A stretch of DNA of 64,000 nucleotides, taken from Rheum nobile. Its lineage: Eukaryota; Streptophyta; Magnoliopsida; Caryophyllales; Polygonaceae. The notes beneath the pieces are model-generated. The model searched no databases. It was not told where the DNA came from and was given only the letters and a program-made list of their open reading frames with translations. Shown piece by piece: positions 34,310-47,500 of this stretch; position 1 is the first letter of the stretch, and each line of letters opens with the position of its first letter. The position numbers were made by a program, and so were the translations under genes. Location of the stretch: NCBI GenBank assembly GCA_027886185.1, contig WOAB01000506.1, positions 310,001 through 374,000 on the forward strand, given 5' to 3'.

Positions 34310-37036
34310 ATGGCAAGGGCATTATCTAGCATTATTTTCAAAGGCCTAACACGTCCACCAGCTGGTCCTTTGTGCACCACCCAGGTTAGAACACGCATTC
34401 ATGTCATACATCAGATACTTATAGTTATAGCTATGTATGTGTAACCTTTCATTAAGTTGTTTTCGCCTGCTTCAAGTGGACATTACTCTTGCGGGTTTTG
34501 CTGATATTAAGTTTCAGAACATCTAACAAAACTGTAACTATTGCTTCATGCTCGGCCAAAATGATAGAAATACACCCCTTCGACTTTGGTATTTCAGAAA
34601 ACTCTGCCGTGATTATGTTTTTTAAAAACAAGGTCAAGCGACAATAAGAAGTTATAAGAAATTCTAAAGACTAAATAGCCCCATTTCATTGCTAGAATTT
34701 ACAGTGCTTTTAGCGTTTGGAAATGTCAAAATCAATTCGTGAATCACAAGTGTGCATATTCCCAAACTTAGTGAGAAATTGAGTATATTCTTTTTGATAC
34801 CTTAATGTCACCTGATTATTTTATACCAATTTATCCAATAGAGTGGTTTTTGAAGACCAAATTGTCCCTTTCCCTTCATGCTTTCTCTCAATTGTTTATT
34901 TTTCATTTCATTTGTAGGTTTAAATATATACTTTCTAAAGTACTCATTTTCCGAAATATATTTGATATTACATTATGACTTGATGAGTGTATCTAAGTAT
35001 ACTTTTTTCTACATGAAAATATATGTTTGTCATTGCACCTAAAATGAAAATAATAAATGTCAACAGCATTGCAGTTCCTTGTGTAAAGACCTTAGATGCT
35101 AAATCTGCATTTCTCGAATATCCCTATCAACACTCAAACTAAGTACGTTTTTACTTAGGCCTTGTTTGGCCTAATATTTATAATGTATTTATTTGCAAAA
35201 AGTACTTTTTTCCCTCCTTACACACTTCCCCATACCACCCAAATTTCAAATTTCAAAAACTACTTTTCCCAAAAAAGTACTTTTTAACCAAAAAGTCTTT
35301 ATAAATACTCTCACCAAACAAACCCTTAGTTGACTGAACTACATAAAAACTGAATTCATCATTATTGGTTAGTCATAATTTCTACTTAGTTAAGTGAACT
35401 ACATAAGATATAAATAGAAAGTGATATGATCTTAAACTTAGGAGCCTTTTAATCCTACTAATATCTTTTTTAAGAATTCGTAGATTTTGTGATCTTGCCT
35501 CAAAATATTACAACCCAACCTTATTGACTCTAATCGTCCCAAATTTAGGATCACAACCCTAATACCTTTCTTTGATGGCATCTCACCAGTGCACAAAAAA
35601 GAAGCAGTTTTTCTTTCCCAAAACTAAGCCAAGAAGTCTGTACCAGGCCAATCGATTACAATGATAATAAGGGAAATGGAGTAATTTTTTTAGGTAAAAT
35701 ATCCACTCATGACAATACTGATGATCTCATCTTAATCAGGTAGCTGGGTGTTTGTATCAAGGTGGAAAGCAGTTCTCAACTAAATTGCCCGATGATTCGG
35801 ACACTCATGATGATTTTAAACCCACCAGTAAGCTTGAGAACTCTGGCCTGTCTACAAAGGATATTGTTGAGCAGGTTATTGACTCTAACTCATTTGAGCA
35901 TTATTTTTCTGTTTGATATCGCCCTGGAATGCACATTTTACTTCTTTGTAGTCAAATTCTTAGTTTGCTTTTCCTATTATGATTGTATACTTGTAGGATG
36001 TCAAGGGAAACCCTGTCATGATTTACATGAAAGGAGTGCCAGAGTATCCTAGATGTGGATTCAGCTCCCTTGCAGTGAGAGTACTGAAAGAATATAGTAA
36101 GTGAAATTTCTACAATTGCTGTCTGTGATATTTCTCTTGCTAAATAATGTCATGTCTTTATTTCTAGATGTAGATTTAGCTCCCTGTTGGTAAGAGTGTA
36201 AAGAATAGTTATTTTCAGTTGGACACGACAAGAACTGACAATATTTGAAGTTTGATTTTTGAGGAGATAATACCTATATAATAAAAAGTAATAATGTTAC
36301 TCATGCTATCTCAGATGTTCCAATCAGTGCCAGAAATATTTTGGAAGATGCGGAGTTGAAGAATGCTGTCAAAGCATTTAGGTAAAGTTTTCTAGTTTAC
36401 TTGCGTTAACAATTTTCTTTCCTTACCTGTTCCCATTTTACTATTAAACCGTGCATAACACATGTTGCTACTAAATTGTCTTACTTTAATGAGCATTGGT
36501 GCATTACATTAGCACTTATTTGAGCCATTTTCTCTCGTTAATGTAGTCACATGCTCACATGTTTTGTCTTATGTTAGCCACAAAGTTGTGAGGACAGTGC
36601 CAAAACCTGAAATTTGAGGTGCTTGAATTTGTTGGTCATCTATTTGTGTGTGATTGGAATTAGTTAATTAAAACGAGAAGATCTTGCTACATGAAGTCTT
36701 AATTCCGAGACACAGATTTTGGTACATGAAATAAAATATATGTGACAAAATGTTGAACATTTCAATCTCATGCAAACTGAAGGGTTTATTGGTTTTTTGT
36801 ATGGGCAGCAACTGGCCTACATTTCCACAGATATTTATCAAGGGTGAATTCGTTGGAGGATCCGATATCGTTCTTAATATGCACCAGGTAAGATCTCTTG
36901 CGTAGAGAAGTTGCTTTTTTATTGCTGGGTTTGCACTGAACTTGTCTTCCTGACTTCTCTTCTTCGTATTATTGAGAATGGTGAGCTGAAGGAAATGCTC
37001 AAGGATGCAACTGTTGGCCAGGAGAAGCCGGAGTGA
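34310..37036 (+). CDS. GRXS15: Monothiol glutaredoxin, mitochondrial (GRXS15), 6 exons
   Basis: Exons are 34310-34384, 35740-35874, 35997-36096, 36315-36381, 36809-36887 and 36977-37036, all with AG/GT borders; the frame is 171 codons. The N-terminus MARALSSIIFKGLTRPP is a plausible mitochondrial presequence. SDTHDDFKPT is typical of plant GRXS15. The active site CGFS lies at about residues 90-93 within PEYPRCGFSSLAVRVL; the glutathione/iron-sulfur binding surface includes NWPTFPQIFIKGEFVGGSD. Length agrees with the Arabidopsis protein (169). Family role: transfer of [2Fe-2S] clusters in the mitochondrial matrix. Intron 1 (1.36 kb) holds a Tourist-like MITE at 35158-35325. A partial copy of the gene's end lies at 41245-41435. 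Confidence 0.95.
35158..35325. mobile_element. Tourist-like (PIF/Harbinger) MITE in GRXS15 intron 1
   Basis: Terminal repeats GGCCTTGTTTGG and CCAAACAAACCC, flanked by TTA on both sides (35155-35157, 35326-35328); 168 bp. A related copy in opposite orientation lies at about 56812-56980, sharing TTTATAAAGACTTTT, AAAAAGTACTTTTTT and GTTTTTGAAATTT blocks. Confidence 0.8.
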
Positions 37037-37652
37037 GTGAGTGTATCGCAATTCAATCAAAAGTAGATTAGTTTTGAGAATGAGCTTGTAATAATGGAAA
37101 CGGGAAATGCTTCAACCATTTTCATTTTATCTTTTGGATCGTTTGAACTCGCTTGTGCTCTCAAAGATTCACTTCGGCTTTTCTTTGTCGATGAGGTACC
37201 ACACACATCATTAGAATAAACACAACACTTTTGACTTTTGAGACTCCATTGACAAATCCAACTTTTGCTTAAATGTCCAAAATACATGTAAGATGCAAAT
37301 CAACCATAATGCTGAATTTATTATACGCAAGGTCCTTTTCAAATCTCAAGCCAACATTGAGAATGATATTTTAAACATGTTCAATTCTTAAATGATTCAA
37401 ACCTAAATGTATAATATGCTAAGAAAAAAAAGCCAGTTTCTCCATCGACCAAACTAATATGCTAGAATGACATGTTGAAACTTCTTACATTCAGATATTT
37501 ATTTTCTCCTCGATTTCAAGCCTTCATACCTCGACGGAGATTTTGGGCAGTTTTTGCTGATATATCATCAAATCCCAAATCTTGTATGTATTCAATTTTG
37601 TGCCCAATGCAAATTACAGAGCACTAAGGTAACCGAACAAAGAGTTGCAGCT
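37037..37652. other. Intergenic DNA between GRXS15 and the TilS gene
   Basis: Holds the 3' UTR of GRXS15 (first 200 bases or so) and the upstream region of the TilS gene. The ORF that enters the TilS first exon from 37554 supplies an alternative in-frame ATG 33 codons upstream, which I did not use. Confidence 0.5.
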
Positions 37653-40600
37653 ATGGCGCGAGGATTAGTAGCAACTATATCTCCTCCCCGTTACCTCACA
37701 TCCTCCACCTCCATAGCCACCACCCCATTCTCAAGAACATCGCTTTCTAACCCCAGAAGCTCTTTCCTCTCCCTCTTTCTCCGACTCTCTCCTGCAATCC
37801 GATATTTCTGCAAAGTTTCAGCCGCCACCACTATCGACTTCTCATGTCACAGAGAAGCTTTCGCCAAGCGAATGGCCATGGCGGGTCTCAAGCCCCACCA
37901 CCGCATCGGTAAGATATTCCGACGAACCATTTTGCTATTTTTTCTTCTTCTTTTTCTCATGGAAATGTGAAATTTGTTATTTAGCCCTAGGTGTATCTGG
38001 AGGCCCTGATAGCATGGCCCTTTGCTTGTTAACGGCTCATTGGAAATCAAATTCTGCTTGTGCTAGTGACAGCAATGACTACATTGATGGATTGTTGGCC
38101 ATAATTGTCGACCATGGGCTCCGAACAGAAAGCAGAGAGGAGGCTGAGATGGTTTCTTCTAGGGTTTCCAAATTAGGTATGATTGTTTCTTTGTGGTTTT
38201 GGCTGCAAAGTTTTTGACTTCAGATTCAAATTTGAATTGGAGACTAACTGTGTATGGAGCATTTAATTCGGGCAGGGATTAGTTGTGAGATTGCAACTGG
38301 TGACTGGACCAATGGTCGTCCGAAGCAGGGTCACCTGCAAGAAGCTGCAAGGGACTTGAGGTGAATGACTTATATTTTCTGATGCTGCTTAACAACGGAT
38401 TCTTCTTGATTGTTTTGTGAATGTACTGAGATTTGATCTTGAATTCAGGTATCGGGTTTTCCAGGAGGTTTGTGTTAGAAACCAGATTGGTGTGTTGCTT
38501 ATTGCACACCATGCGGATGATCAGGTTGGACTTAAGATCAGCATTTATTCGGCTTAATCTTGCATATAATAAGAGCATGTAAAACTGGCATATAATGATT
38601 GTAACATATACATGTTAGTGGCTTAGTGCAGATGTTAGGATTGTGATAAATGCTTTTTAGATTTTATGCAGGCTGAGCTATTCATCCTCAGATTATCCCG
38701 CAACAGTGGAGTTCTTGGACTGGCTGGCATGGCTTTCACTTCTTGGCTGTACCCTGCTTTACCCCTCGCATATGACGATACTTCAAAAAATCAAGGAATT
38801 ATTCTAGTTCGGCCACTATTGGATTTAACTAAAGAAGATCTATATGAGGTTGGGGAATCCTTATAAAACGAAAATGTCTCATATTTTGTCCACCAGCATG
38901 CAAATTGGTATTCAAGTCTTCTTCATCTCTTTTTCCTACCATGAGAAGGGGGGAAAAGTTGCTGTTAAGTTAGTGCTGAAATATTTTCAATTGTGCAGAT
39001 ATGCAAAGATGGTAATCAGGAATGGGTTGAAGATCCTACTAATCGTAGTCAATTGTTTGCGCGGAATAGGATTAGGACGGCACTGATTAATGAAACATCT
39101 TGTAAGTTGGAAATATCTGATTTTGGCTAAATTACAACTATGCACGTTTCAGTATTTCATTGCTCTTTGTTACTTCTGACATAAAAAATGCTTCTTCTGC
39201 TGTAATTCAAAGTGATGCCATTTGCAGGTTCATTCAAGTCTGAATTACAAAGATTAATTTCTACGTGCAGGAGAGTCCGTACTTATGTTGACTCTGTCAG
39301 TCATACTATGATAAATCATGCAGTGAAGATTATGGATGTAAGCTCAGTCTCAATTTTGTTTTTCTGATGCCATCGTTTCAATTTTCTAGTGCATCATTTT
39401 TATAAACGCAATGCACATTGGACATATGATAATGATGAAGGAAAGGGATATGCTTGTTCATCTTGAAACACTATGATTACATATGGTTGATGCTGTGCAC
39501 TTTCATGGCTGTAGTATGGATATGCTGTTATTGACCTGAAGCTTTTAGACCCATCAAACCGAGAGGACATATGTCTTTCGAAATTTTTGACGTCAATTTT
39601 ACAGGTATTACAGAATTGGTCATTTTCATTTCACTTGATCTATCAATTTCCTCTGCTGCTCAGCCAATACACTAGCTTGTCATTTCTACTTGAAGTCGAG
39701 TGTATAAAAAAGTTTTATTCAATTTTATATCTCAGTTTATCTCTCAAAGGAACAGGCCAGTTCGTGGTAGCGCTTCAAAACTGCTGCTAGATTATGTTCG
39801 AACTTTTCCGTGCAAGGTAAGCTTTTTTTTTTATATATAATTATATCTCCCTTGCATTTCTTATGCCTTGATTTGGCGTTCTTTGATGGTTCTACTTTTT
39901 CCAGCAATATTACCATGTCCTTGATTTGCCTTCATCATGCATTTGGCTGAAAATACCATTTTTCGCTGCACTTTGTTATCCTTGTGATTGTAAAATTTCA
40001 TCTAGCTGAATAAAAAATTACACCAAATTGCAACTCCATATCCGTTTAAGTCCATATTTTTCTAACGCCTCCTGACTTGATACGTTGGCTTTAATTCTAA
40101 AAATCATGCAGGTCTCTTTTACAGCAGCTGGTTGTTATCTCTGCCCGGCACCAGGAACTAAAGGAACCAGGGTCCTTATTTGCTGTTCTGTTGATTCCGT
40201 ACTTCCTTCTAACATGGAATTCTATACCAAATACTTAGATGTAGGACATAAGCAATTTGTCCCACATGAAATCGAGCAATACATACTGGAGGGGAGGTGT
40301 CACATGGAGCAATCAGTTCTCGATCCTTTAGACAAGAGTTTTCTGAATGAGATTTCTTCAGATGCACTTCTCAATGAAGCCAAAAAACTGAATATACTCA
40401 GTGAGCCAACCTATAGGAGTATTATTGAAATGAAAATGTGTGAGGCTGACCACTTCAAGTCCACAAATGTAGATATTTCAAGTAACCAAACAAAACAAAC
40501 AGGAAAATCTGCAAGTCCTTATAGCTATCTGTTTCGACCTGGGCAGAGTTGCTACTTTATGAACAGGTTCGTAGTCACATGGAGTTCAAGTGACGTGGAG

Positions 40601-41121
40601 GTTGGAGGGGAGAGCCAGCATCATTTAGAGTGCAGTTTGTGTGCAAAGAATGGTAATGAAATTGCAGCAAATGTGCGTCAGATGATCGAAGAGGACTGGC
40701 TTTATCTGGCCCAATTATCCAACTCTAAGGATGGAGAGAAACGGAATAAACCAAAAGCTCTACAAAATGTAGAGGAATCCTTCATGGAAACTACTTTTTC
40801 TGATTATGCAAGGCTGTCAGCTGAACAGGCTTTGGCATCACTGAAGAGTATTCCAGCAGCTGCTCGGAGGGCGTTGCCTGTCCTCGTAAGCCCACAAGGC
40901 TTGTTGCTAAGCATACCGGTATGTCGCTCATCATTTGATTACTAAACCTTCCTGTGACAATCACTTGTAAGATATGGCTTTGATTTTCATATTGATTTGC
41001 AAACCACATTTTTTGTATCTTATTCCAGAGCATCGGGTTTAGGCAGTGTCCTTGCTTGCTGGTGTCTGCTGAGTTTAAGCCAAGAGTACCACTCAGCGGA
41101 GGGCATAGTTTGTTCATATAA
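37653..41121 (+). CDS. RSY3: tRNA(Ile)-lysidine synthetase-like PP-loop protein (TilS; RASPBERRY3-like), 11 exons
   Basis: Exons are 37653-37908, 37985-38176, 38276-38360, 38449-38524, 38672-38848, 38999-39101, 39228-39337, 39515-39604, 39736-39816, 40112-40918 and 41029-41121. Every junction is AG/GT and phases give a 689-codon frame. The serine/threonine-rich start MARGLVATISPPRYL looks like a plastid transit peptide. The ATP-pyrophosphatase P-loop SGGPDS is at about residues 90-95 (ALGVSGGPDSMAL). Other TilS landmarks are IIVDHGLR, LLIAHHADDQAELF, RPLLDLTKEDL and WVEDPTNRSQLFARNRIR. The enzyme makes lysidine at the wobble base of tRNA-Ile(CAU) so it reads AUA. The Arabidopsis relative, RASPBERRY3, is required for embryo development. 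The long C-terminal half is plant specific. No frame lesion seen. Confidence 0.93.
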
Positions 41122-41244
41122 TCCATGATCTCAACTTGGTACAACGAACACAATCCTGATAAATGCATCTTGCGTACTCGTAATGGAAGGGAAACCAAAG
41201 CGCATGGAATGGACATGTAATGGAAGAAAGAGGCTGAAGCAAAA

Positions 41245-41435
41245 CAACTGGCCTACACGATCTGCATCAAGTAAGATCTCTGAAGTAGAAGGCTTTTTTT
41301 TCCTCCACTCGTTTGCACTGAAATTGTGTTCTTGACATTTCTTCGGATTCGTTCAGAATGGTGAATTGAAGGACATGCTCAAGGACGCTACCACTGTTGG
41401 CTAGGAGAAGCTGGAGTAAGTGCATCACTATTCGG
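41245..41435 (+). pseudogene. Partial GRXS15 copy (end of exon 5, intron 5, exon 6)
   Basis: It starts with CAACTGGCCTACA, identical to the beginning of GRXS15 exon 5, then lacks about 60 bases of that exon. It resumes at GCATCAAGTAAGATCTCT (exon 5 donor) and keeps the intron (TTTGCACTGAA, TTCTTGAC) and exon 6 (AATGGTGAATTGAAGGACAT, GCTCAAGGACGCTACCACTG). A TAG replaces a Gln codon in exon 6. Because the intron is kept, it arose by DNA duplication rather than retroposition. It lies between the TilS stop and the convergent EXORDIUM-like gene, 4.2 kb from its parent. Confidence 0.85.
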
Positions 41436-41607
41436 TAGAAATATCATTGGATCATGTCTTATGAAAACTTGGGTACCAAATCAGGAGATCAAACAAACAA
41501 GTAAACTTGGTATAAACTTGTGCTACCCAGATTTATTCAGATGGGTTATTAAAGGTACAATATACAAGATGCAAATCAACCACAAGTACTGATTTGTGCA
41601 TACAATC

Positions 41608-43766
41608 TCAAACTAGAGTAAAGCAGGTAGAACTTTTAGGATCATACAAAGCAGGCAACAAGTACTTCCTCCCATTGACTCCATTAGCATTGTAGCTGGC
41701 CCCACTTTTGGGGTCCACCAACAGCTGGCCCGCGTAGCCCGGGTAAGCCCCTTTCCCGTACACTCCCGGGCAAGCCGTGGAGGCTTCCAGTGGAGCCTCT
41801 TTCGGACCCTGGTAGTACCCGTTTCCAAAAGGGTTGGTCGCCGTCCCAGCCAGCAGGCTCGCCAGGTTGATCACCATCCCGTCCAGGCCCACGTCGTTGT
41901 TCGGGGCCACAAGTGGCGGGCCCTGTGGGCCGTAAATGGGCTGGTGGAAGGGCCACGCGCATTGCCCCGGACACTGCTTCCCGGAGTTGCCAACCCACAC
42001 ATACGGGTACCTGCACGTATTAAAAGTCGTCATACCGTGAAAATGACGAGTAAAAATTTCCTCCATAGATTTTAAAGATGTTCTGTTTTTCAGAAACACG
42101 AACTTAAATAAGGAGTTTTTCTTTCAACAAAAAAAAAAGGAGTTTTTCTTTAGCGATTTGTTTGACCTTCACTAAGTAAAAATTGGAAGTCAATAATCCA
42201 TTATCTTATTTTTGACAGTCTAGTAAACATAAATAAACCAAACAACAATTTCTACCAAAAAAAAACCAAACAACAACGTACAATGATAAAATTTTAATAC
42301 ATAAATATACCAAACAACAACGTAGAATAATAATATTTGAAACATATGTGACGGTTTTTGTTGGATATTATGAAGGAAACAATCACAAAAAATGGTCCAA
42401 ACTTTCACTAATAGATAAAAAATAATCACAACTTTCAAGTCAACAAAAAATAATCTCAACTTTTAATCCATGAATCAGAAATAATTCCAATAATTTTTTC
42501 GGTTGAGATTTCGACTAATTCGTTGACAACATGACACCTAATAAAATATATTGTACAAAGAAAAATAACTTACTACGTCATCGAATTAGCCAGTATTTCA
42601 CCAAAAAAATCACTAGGATTATTTTTGGTGATTTAATATAAACCTTCTTTTTTTTGTTAGATATTATTGTATTTATTTAGAAATTTTTATGATTTGTTAA
42701 AAAAGATTTACGTATTTATTGTAGGTGATAGTTTTTTAAAAGAGAATAAGTACTTATGTACTAAAGGGATAAGTTAGAAAAATCATATGCATAATAATAT
42801 ATGTTATAATATTCTTTTTTTATTGAAAAGTATTTTCTTTTCCTTTGATCAAACTAATATGCTATAATAATATAAGTTATAGTAGTTGAACTAAATCATT
42901 GAAGGCCAACATATAGTGGTGGATAAAATAGTTATTAGCTACTATGGACAACTTGTCTAGTGCATATTAAAACTTGTAAAACGTGTACCTCTATTTTTTC
43001 CCCTATATGCACCTAAATAATACAGAGAAACAATTGAAAAGTTTCAAAAATGTCTGAAATCAATCTTTCAAAAAAATTTAATGCTCTTTGAAATTCTAAA
43101 GAAATAATTGAAGCATTATAGTATAAGCAATTCTATTTTTGCTTGCAATCGTCCATTATCAATGTTTTGGTGCACTCCTAATATTCACCTGCTATGCTTC
43201 TTCATGTACGGGGTCCCACTCCTGGCAGAAGCGTGGGTCCCGCACCTGCTCGTGCAGAGCCCCTCGACCGCCACGTCATCGGAAGTCAACACGACGTTGA
43301 TGGCGTTGACTTGGCGTCCGCCCTTAGAAGCCAAAGCCTCCACTTGCTTCATAGTCAACGATTTCCCCACGCTGTATTTCTCGTCCATCACTTGCTTCCC
43401 CAACGACAGTGAGAGTAAAGAAGGAGGAGAAGCCGACGATTCGGTCTTCGCCAGCCGGTAGTATTTTCCGACGGCGTCCCACCAGGCGGCGACCGACGGC
43501 CGAGCTTCGCGCCGGGGAGGTGACATCAGCGAGACGACGAAGTCGCTGATGATGGCCCGCTGGGCGGGCTTGAAGCTACCGTACCATATGAGGTTGACGG
43601 AGAAGCGGCCGCGGAGGAGCGTGCCGTTGTGGTACTTGAAGGTCATGGTCCCCGACGAGTCGGGCTGAGTCGACCCAGCGAGTTGGGTCGAGGCGAAAAA
43701 TGAGTACAGGAGACCAAACAAGATCGCCGTTTGGATAACATATCCGCTAGTATAAGAGATGGCCAT
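41608..43766 (-). CDS. EXORDIUM-like protein (phosphate-induced protein 1 family), two exons
   Basis: Exon 1 is 43766-43189 and exon 2 is 42010-41608 (minus). The 1,178-bp intron has donor AGCAG|GTGAAT and acceptor ACGTGCAG|G, giving 326 codons. A hydrophobic N-terminus (about residues 9-26) is a signal peptide, so the protein is apoplastic. Family landmarks are FKYHNGTLLRG, VNLIWYGSFKPAQRAI, AINVVLTSDDVAVEG, CTSRCGTH, then YPYVWVGNSGKQCPGQCAWP, NDVGLDGMVINLASLLAGT, NPFGNGYYQGP and GRKYLLPALYDP. Length matches EXO/EXL proteins (about 300-330), which link cell-wall status, carbon supply and brassinosteroid growth responses. Family genes are usually intronless, so the intron, sitting in the variable loop after CGTH, is unusual. 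Residues just before it (TPYMKKHS) are not typical. Confidence 0.88.
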
Positions 43767-43877
43767 GTTGTATTATTTTTTCACAACGTAAATTCTTTGG
43801 GAATTTGGTTTGTTTATATGAATGATGAACTTGGTATGTGGTTGAGTGAGTGGAGGAGTTTGTAAGTGGGGTGGAGG

Positions 43878-43885
43878 TTTATATA
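43878..43885 (-). promoter_or_regulatory. TATA box of the EXORDIUM-like gene
   Basis: TATATAAA on the minus strand (in context CCTATATAAACC), about 112 bases upstream of the start codon at 43766, a fitting distance for a short 5' UTR. Confidence 0.7.
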
Positions 43886-43889
43886 GGCG

Positions 43890-44528
43890 TTATAAAAGAG
43901 GAAGTAGCGTGGTGCGTACACTAATTTAGGTGTTTGGATTTAAGAAAGAAATACTTATACTTCAATCATCTTGAGTATAAAATGGGATAGTGATTAATGT
44001 GTCGTCTCGTACGTGATAACACTCATCTTGATTTTGATTCATTGAGTTTCTTCTATTTGAAGCTGATTTCCTTTTTCCATACGGTCTCACAATTCTTATT
44101 TCATAATATTAGTATTTATTTTCTTTTAAGGGTCAAATGATAAAGGTAATTAATTGATTAGTTTATTTTCTTTTCCTTTTCATTATTTGGTTCGTCTTCT
44201 ATTTTCTGTACCTTTATAGCAAATCAGTTTTTCGATCTATTTTTCAAATGTGCCCTTTAATATGCTTCACTATTCTATGATTGATCTATTTATTTTTAAA
44301 TTAAGTATGAAACAATTACATTTATTAATAAATTCATAAAAACATGAAATCAATCAATTAAAACAATGTAGTATCTTGGTTAATAAAGTTAGGGAACACA
44401 AGATTAATTTGGATTGCATCCATAGTATCACTCGTTTCTCGAACCTTAGATGCCCATATGCTATCTGTTGAGACTTGAGAGGTTTTGAAATTTGTTACAC
44501 ATCGACCAAAAGACAATAAACATAGTAA
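43890..44528. other. AT-rich intergenic DNA upstream of the EXORDIUM-like gene
   Basis: No ORF with recognisable content. It is interrupted at 44537 by the hAT insertion. Confidence 0.5.
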
Positions 44529-44536
44529 TATATAAG

Positions 44537-47500
44537 TAGACATGGACAAAGTCGGGTTGGCCCGCCCGCAAAAATGGACGGGTATGGACAATCTCGCAAG
44601 CCCTAAAGGGCCGAAAATACCCGGCCCAAGTATCGGGATGGCCGGGTATGGACAAGGGGTCAAGCCCTATAGGGACGGTAAGCCCGGCCCGTATATAATA
44701 CATAAATAATTATATATAAATTATATATAATATTAAATTAATAAAATTATTATTCATATTAAAAAAACACTTATAGCAAATTTTTTTTAGGGTTTCATAC
44801 GGCCTCCCTCCAGCCTCAATCTCTCTTTACCCTACCGCCTCCACTCCTCCAGCCTCTCTCCAGCCTCATTCTCAGTTCTCTCTAACCTCCTTCTCCAGCC
44901 TCCTTCTCAGTTCTCTCCAGTTCTCCTTCTCAGTTCTCCTTCACCCCGCCTCGTTCTCACACCTCTCTTTCACCTCGCTGCCTTCTCAGTTCTCACAACT
45001 CTCCTTCACCCGCCTCGTCAGAGATCGTCTCCTGACCTCACGCCTCTCCTTCACCCCGCCTCGTCGGAGATCGTCGGCCTGACCTCACGCCTCGTCGGCC
45101 TCCCGTCGGTATGTCCCGATTTCTTTTGTTAGTTCTTTGCTATTGTGTATTTACTATGTTCTGATGTGGCTATTGTGTATTCAAGCTCATCAATTGATGT
45201 GGCTATTGTGTATTTACTATGTTCTGATGTGGCTATTTTCAGTATTTTGTATCAGCATTCAACAACTATTTTGTCTTGAAACCAATAGATAAATTTTGTT
45301 GGACGACAAGGGAAACTGGGTTATGCAACTTATGCCTTGACTGCGTTCTAAATTGCTAAATTTGTATATTGTTTTGATTTGTCAATCTCATCTATAAACA
45401 CTAAGCACAACCTGAGATGTAGTGACTGAGTAGAGCTTGCTGACTTGTTGATCTGTAAACCTGAGCTTGTTCTTTTTTTTTTCTTTTTTTTGCAGATTGC
45501 AATAGTATGGGCAATGAATCAGGCAATATTGGAGAGGAAGTAGATGCGTCTATCTCATCACAAAATCCAAATTCTCAGTTTACTTCGCGAGGCAAAAAAC
45601 TGACTTCTCGCGTGTGGGATAATATGACCAGAACTGCAAAGGATGATGGTACTGTTAAAGCTACTTGCAACCATTGTAAGACAAAGTTGAATGCTGATCC
45701 CACTAATGGTACGTCACATCTTCTCCGACATGTTAAAACATGTAGTGCCATTCGTTATCGTGATATGAAAAGTTTTTGCACCTCTGCGGGTGGGTCTAAT
45801 AATAATTCAGTACCTATGAATCAAATGTCATTGAGGAAACCTTCATTTAATTTAGAAGACGTTCGTACAACTTTGTGTCAATATGTTGTATCTGGTGGTC
45901 ATCCATTTAGTGCAGTTGAGAAGCCGAGTTTTTAGAATTTGATGAGAGTCACATCACCTGAGTTTACTGTTGTTAGTAGATATACAGTTAAGAGAGATAC
46001 AATGGAACAATATAATGTTGAGAAAAAGGCAGTTTGTGCTGAGTTGCAGAATGCTCCAAGTCGCATTAGTTTCACCACTGATAATTGGAGAAGTGAAAAT
46101 ACATGGAATGAATACATGTGTGTGACAGCTCGTTGGATTGATAAAGATTGGAAATTGCAAAAGAGAATGATCAAATTTTCATCTTTAGATCCTCCTTTTG
46201 ATGACGCTTCTCTTGCTGATGAGATTTTGTTGTGTTTGGGTGAATGGAAAATTTCTGAAAAAGTATTTACTTTCACACTTGATAATGCATCCTACAATGA
46301 TACCATGATTGCATCTCTTAGAAGTCATCTCTTAAGGAAACACTCTTTGGTACTGCATGGAGAGTTTTTTCACATGCGTTGTTGTTGTCATATAATTAAT
46401 TTGGTGGTGCAAGCTGGATTGAGGGTCATTGATGATGTTGTTGTCAAAATTAGAAAGATTATCATCAATTTGAGAATTTCTATTCCGAAGAGAAAACAAT
46501 TCTATGAAATTGCTTCCACAAATTTTGGGTTTAAACTCCACCAAAAGGTTGCGTTTGGACGTGTGTACTAGGTGGAATTCCAGTTTCACGATGCTTGATC
46601 GTTTTCTCTATTTTCATGAAACAGTTGACAATTTTGTTAGTAAGGATTTGGAATTGAGAGTGCATCACTTGTCATTAGTCGAGTGGGAAAAAGTGAGATA
46701 ACTTCATGAGTTTCTGCATGCATTTTATGATACCACTAATGACTTTTCAGCCTCGAACACACCTACTGCCAATGTTTATTTTAATGGTGTGTGGACTATT
46801 CATACGCTTCTGACAAAATGTGCAGAGGGTCCTGTTACTGTTTTGTCTCCAATGGTGATTGAGATGCAAACTAAGTTTGAAAAATACTGGACTGATTACA
46901 ATTTGCTTTTATCATGTGCTGCTGTCTTAGATCCCCGTCATAAGTTTGAAGGAGTTCGTTATTGTTATGCAAGTTTGTTTGGGGATGTGTATGCGAAGGA
47001 GATGATGGATAAGATTAAGGGAATATTGATTGAATTGTTGGATGAATATAGAGTTACTGATGTTGATGAAATAAATGACATTGAAGTAGTGCAGAAGGTT
47101 TCAAATGATAGTGCTAGAAGGGTCAGTAATGCCACTATGAATCCTCGTGCAGCCTTGTTTGATCATTTAAGCAAGAGGAAAAAGACTGGTAAGTCTAATT
47201 TAAAGTCTGAGCTAGAGCTGTATTTTGAATTTGATGATGATAGTTTTAGTGCCACAGATGATATTGATATTCTGGAGTTTTGGAAGGACAACACTCTCGT
47301 CGTTTATCGACCCTTGCTGCTTTGGCTCGTGATATCTTGTGTATTCCTATCTCTAGTGTTCCTTCTGAAAATGCTTTTAGCTTGGGAAACAAACTGATAA
47401 GGGCTACTAGAAGTTCTCTTGCATCTACAACTATCGAAGCTCTTTCATGTTACGAGGATTGGTTGCGAGCGAGATGTTTTATGTTAGGTAATTTATTTCC

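Noticed and set aside
37554..37652. Upstream in-frame ATG for the TilS gene
   Set aside because: The extra 33 residues are cysteine-rich and do not look like a transit peptide; the start MARGLVATIS fits better. Not excluded.
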